Source: a virus
Length of the DNA: 30,712 bases
IMG/VR virus record: IMGVR_UViG_3300017971_000629
Span: 1-30,712 of that record
Direction: 5' to 3' (one strand)
Below, in pieces: positions 30,346 to 30,712 of this stretch. The translations under genes and the position numbers were made by a program. The notes under the pieces were generated by a model. The model worked only from the letters and a program-made list of their open reading frames with translations, was not told the DNA's origin and made no database searches. Every line of letters starts with the position of its first letter. Position 1 is the first letter of the stretch.

Positions 30346-30712
30346 GTGGCGGTTGAACTCAACAAGGTGCTTTATGTCGATCAGGACTTCGGGACGGCTG
30401 TAGCCGCGATCCAGAACTTCCTGAGCTCGGAGTACCCGGACGAGTACAACGACTATATAGGCGCCAACCTTGGCCAGGCATTGATAGATATCATCGCCTA
30501 CGCCGAGCAGAATCTGCTTTGGTATCTGAACCGCAAGGTCACTGATCTTTATTTCCCGACGGCCCGCACTCCCAACGCGGTCTCCAAGATAGCGCGCATG
30601 TTGGGGTACAAACCGAAAACGGCGACCTATGCTCAGGCGTCGGTAACGATCCGTTTGAAAAAGGGTCCGTATACTTTCCCGGTCACGATCAATCGCGGTT
30701 TCAAGCTCCGAG
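30346..30712 (+). CDS. Baseplate wedge protein, gp6/J-like (5' part)
   Basis: The window ends inside this gene, so only 122 residues are seen. The start at GTG 30346 has GGAGG upstream. The visible part, with YNDYIGANLGQALIDIIAYA, QNLLWYLNRKVTDLYFPTA and VSKIARMLGYKPKTATYAQA, is the classical N-terminal pattern of baseplate wedge proteins in the gp6/J family. These form the ring linking wedges around the hub. The order gp25 then gp6/J is usual. Confidence 0.85.
   Translation, partial: MAVELNKVLYVDQDFGTAVAAIQNFLSSEYPDEYNDYIGANLGQALIDIIAYAEQNLLWYLNRKVTDLYFPTARTPNAVSKIARMLGYKPKTATYAQASVTIRLKKGPYTFPVTINRGFKLR

Noticed and set aside
1-30712. CRISPR array, tRNA or insertion sequence
   Set aside because: No regularly spaced repeats, cloverleaf-like sequence, or transposase-like frame with inverted ends was seen on reading both strands; dedicated searches were not possible.

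Overview
The window is a gene-dense stretch of a large contractile-tailed bacteriophage (or myovirus-like prophage) genome. Every credible gene lies on the plus strand. Neighbouring genes abut or overlap as ATGA, TGATG or TTGA junctions, which is typical of phage morphogenesis operons. No tRNA, rRNA, CRISPR array, integrase or bacterial housekeeping gene was seen. The GC-rich sequence and the host-like codon use suggest a GC-rich bacterial host, perhaps a proteobacterium, but nothing here fixes the host.

Layout. Positions 92-3825 hold small unrecognised proteins with short amphipathic leaders (two share MRHISGGSI) and end with a CHAP peptidase. Positions 3877-13128 hold further head, neck or cargo-type proteins. 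These include a conserved phage structural protein (4408-5139), a Nudix hydrolase fused to a long unknown C-terminus (5447-6928), a very basic protein (8540-9100) and a recombined AT-rich locus with a duplicated leader (about 9800-10711). Positions 13121-14401 encode an FtsZ/tubulin-like GTPase. Neck or tail-completion proteins (14401-16563) follow, then the sheath (16670-18478) and two tube-like proteins (18516-19022 and 20444-20998) separated by three small genes. A terminator-like hairpin and a ribbon-helix-helix regulator (21630-21830) come next. Then come a zinc-ribbon tail or baseplate assembly protein with a probable -1 frameshift extension, the tape measure (22779-25754) and the baseplate: gp53/LysM-like, hub, gp5/VgrG-like spike, a proline-rich 45-residue repeat protein, gp25-like, and the start of a gp6/J-like wedge protein cut by the window end.

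Two features cut across this ordinary layout. A 15-bp element, GAACGCGCGTTCGCA, occurs five times, always in the same orientation and each time just ahead of a gene start (39, 3824, 13293, 21483, 30317). It divides the window into blocks of about 3.8, 9.5, 8.2 and 8.8 kb and looks like a phage regulatory or segregation site. One copy lies just before an internal start of the tubulin-like gene, and another precedes the ribbon-helix-helix gene.

The second feature is the set of short N-terminal leaders attached to unrelated bodies. In one case the same leader has been duplicated onto an AT-rich foreign body. This suggests exchangeable cargo proteins, possibly packaged in the head as T4 internal proteins are. 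The frameshift, the cargo idea and the repeat function are inferences from sequence alone.
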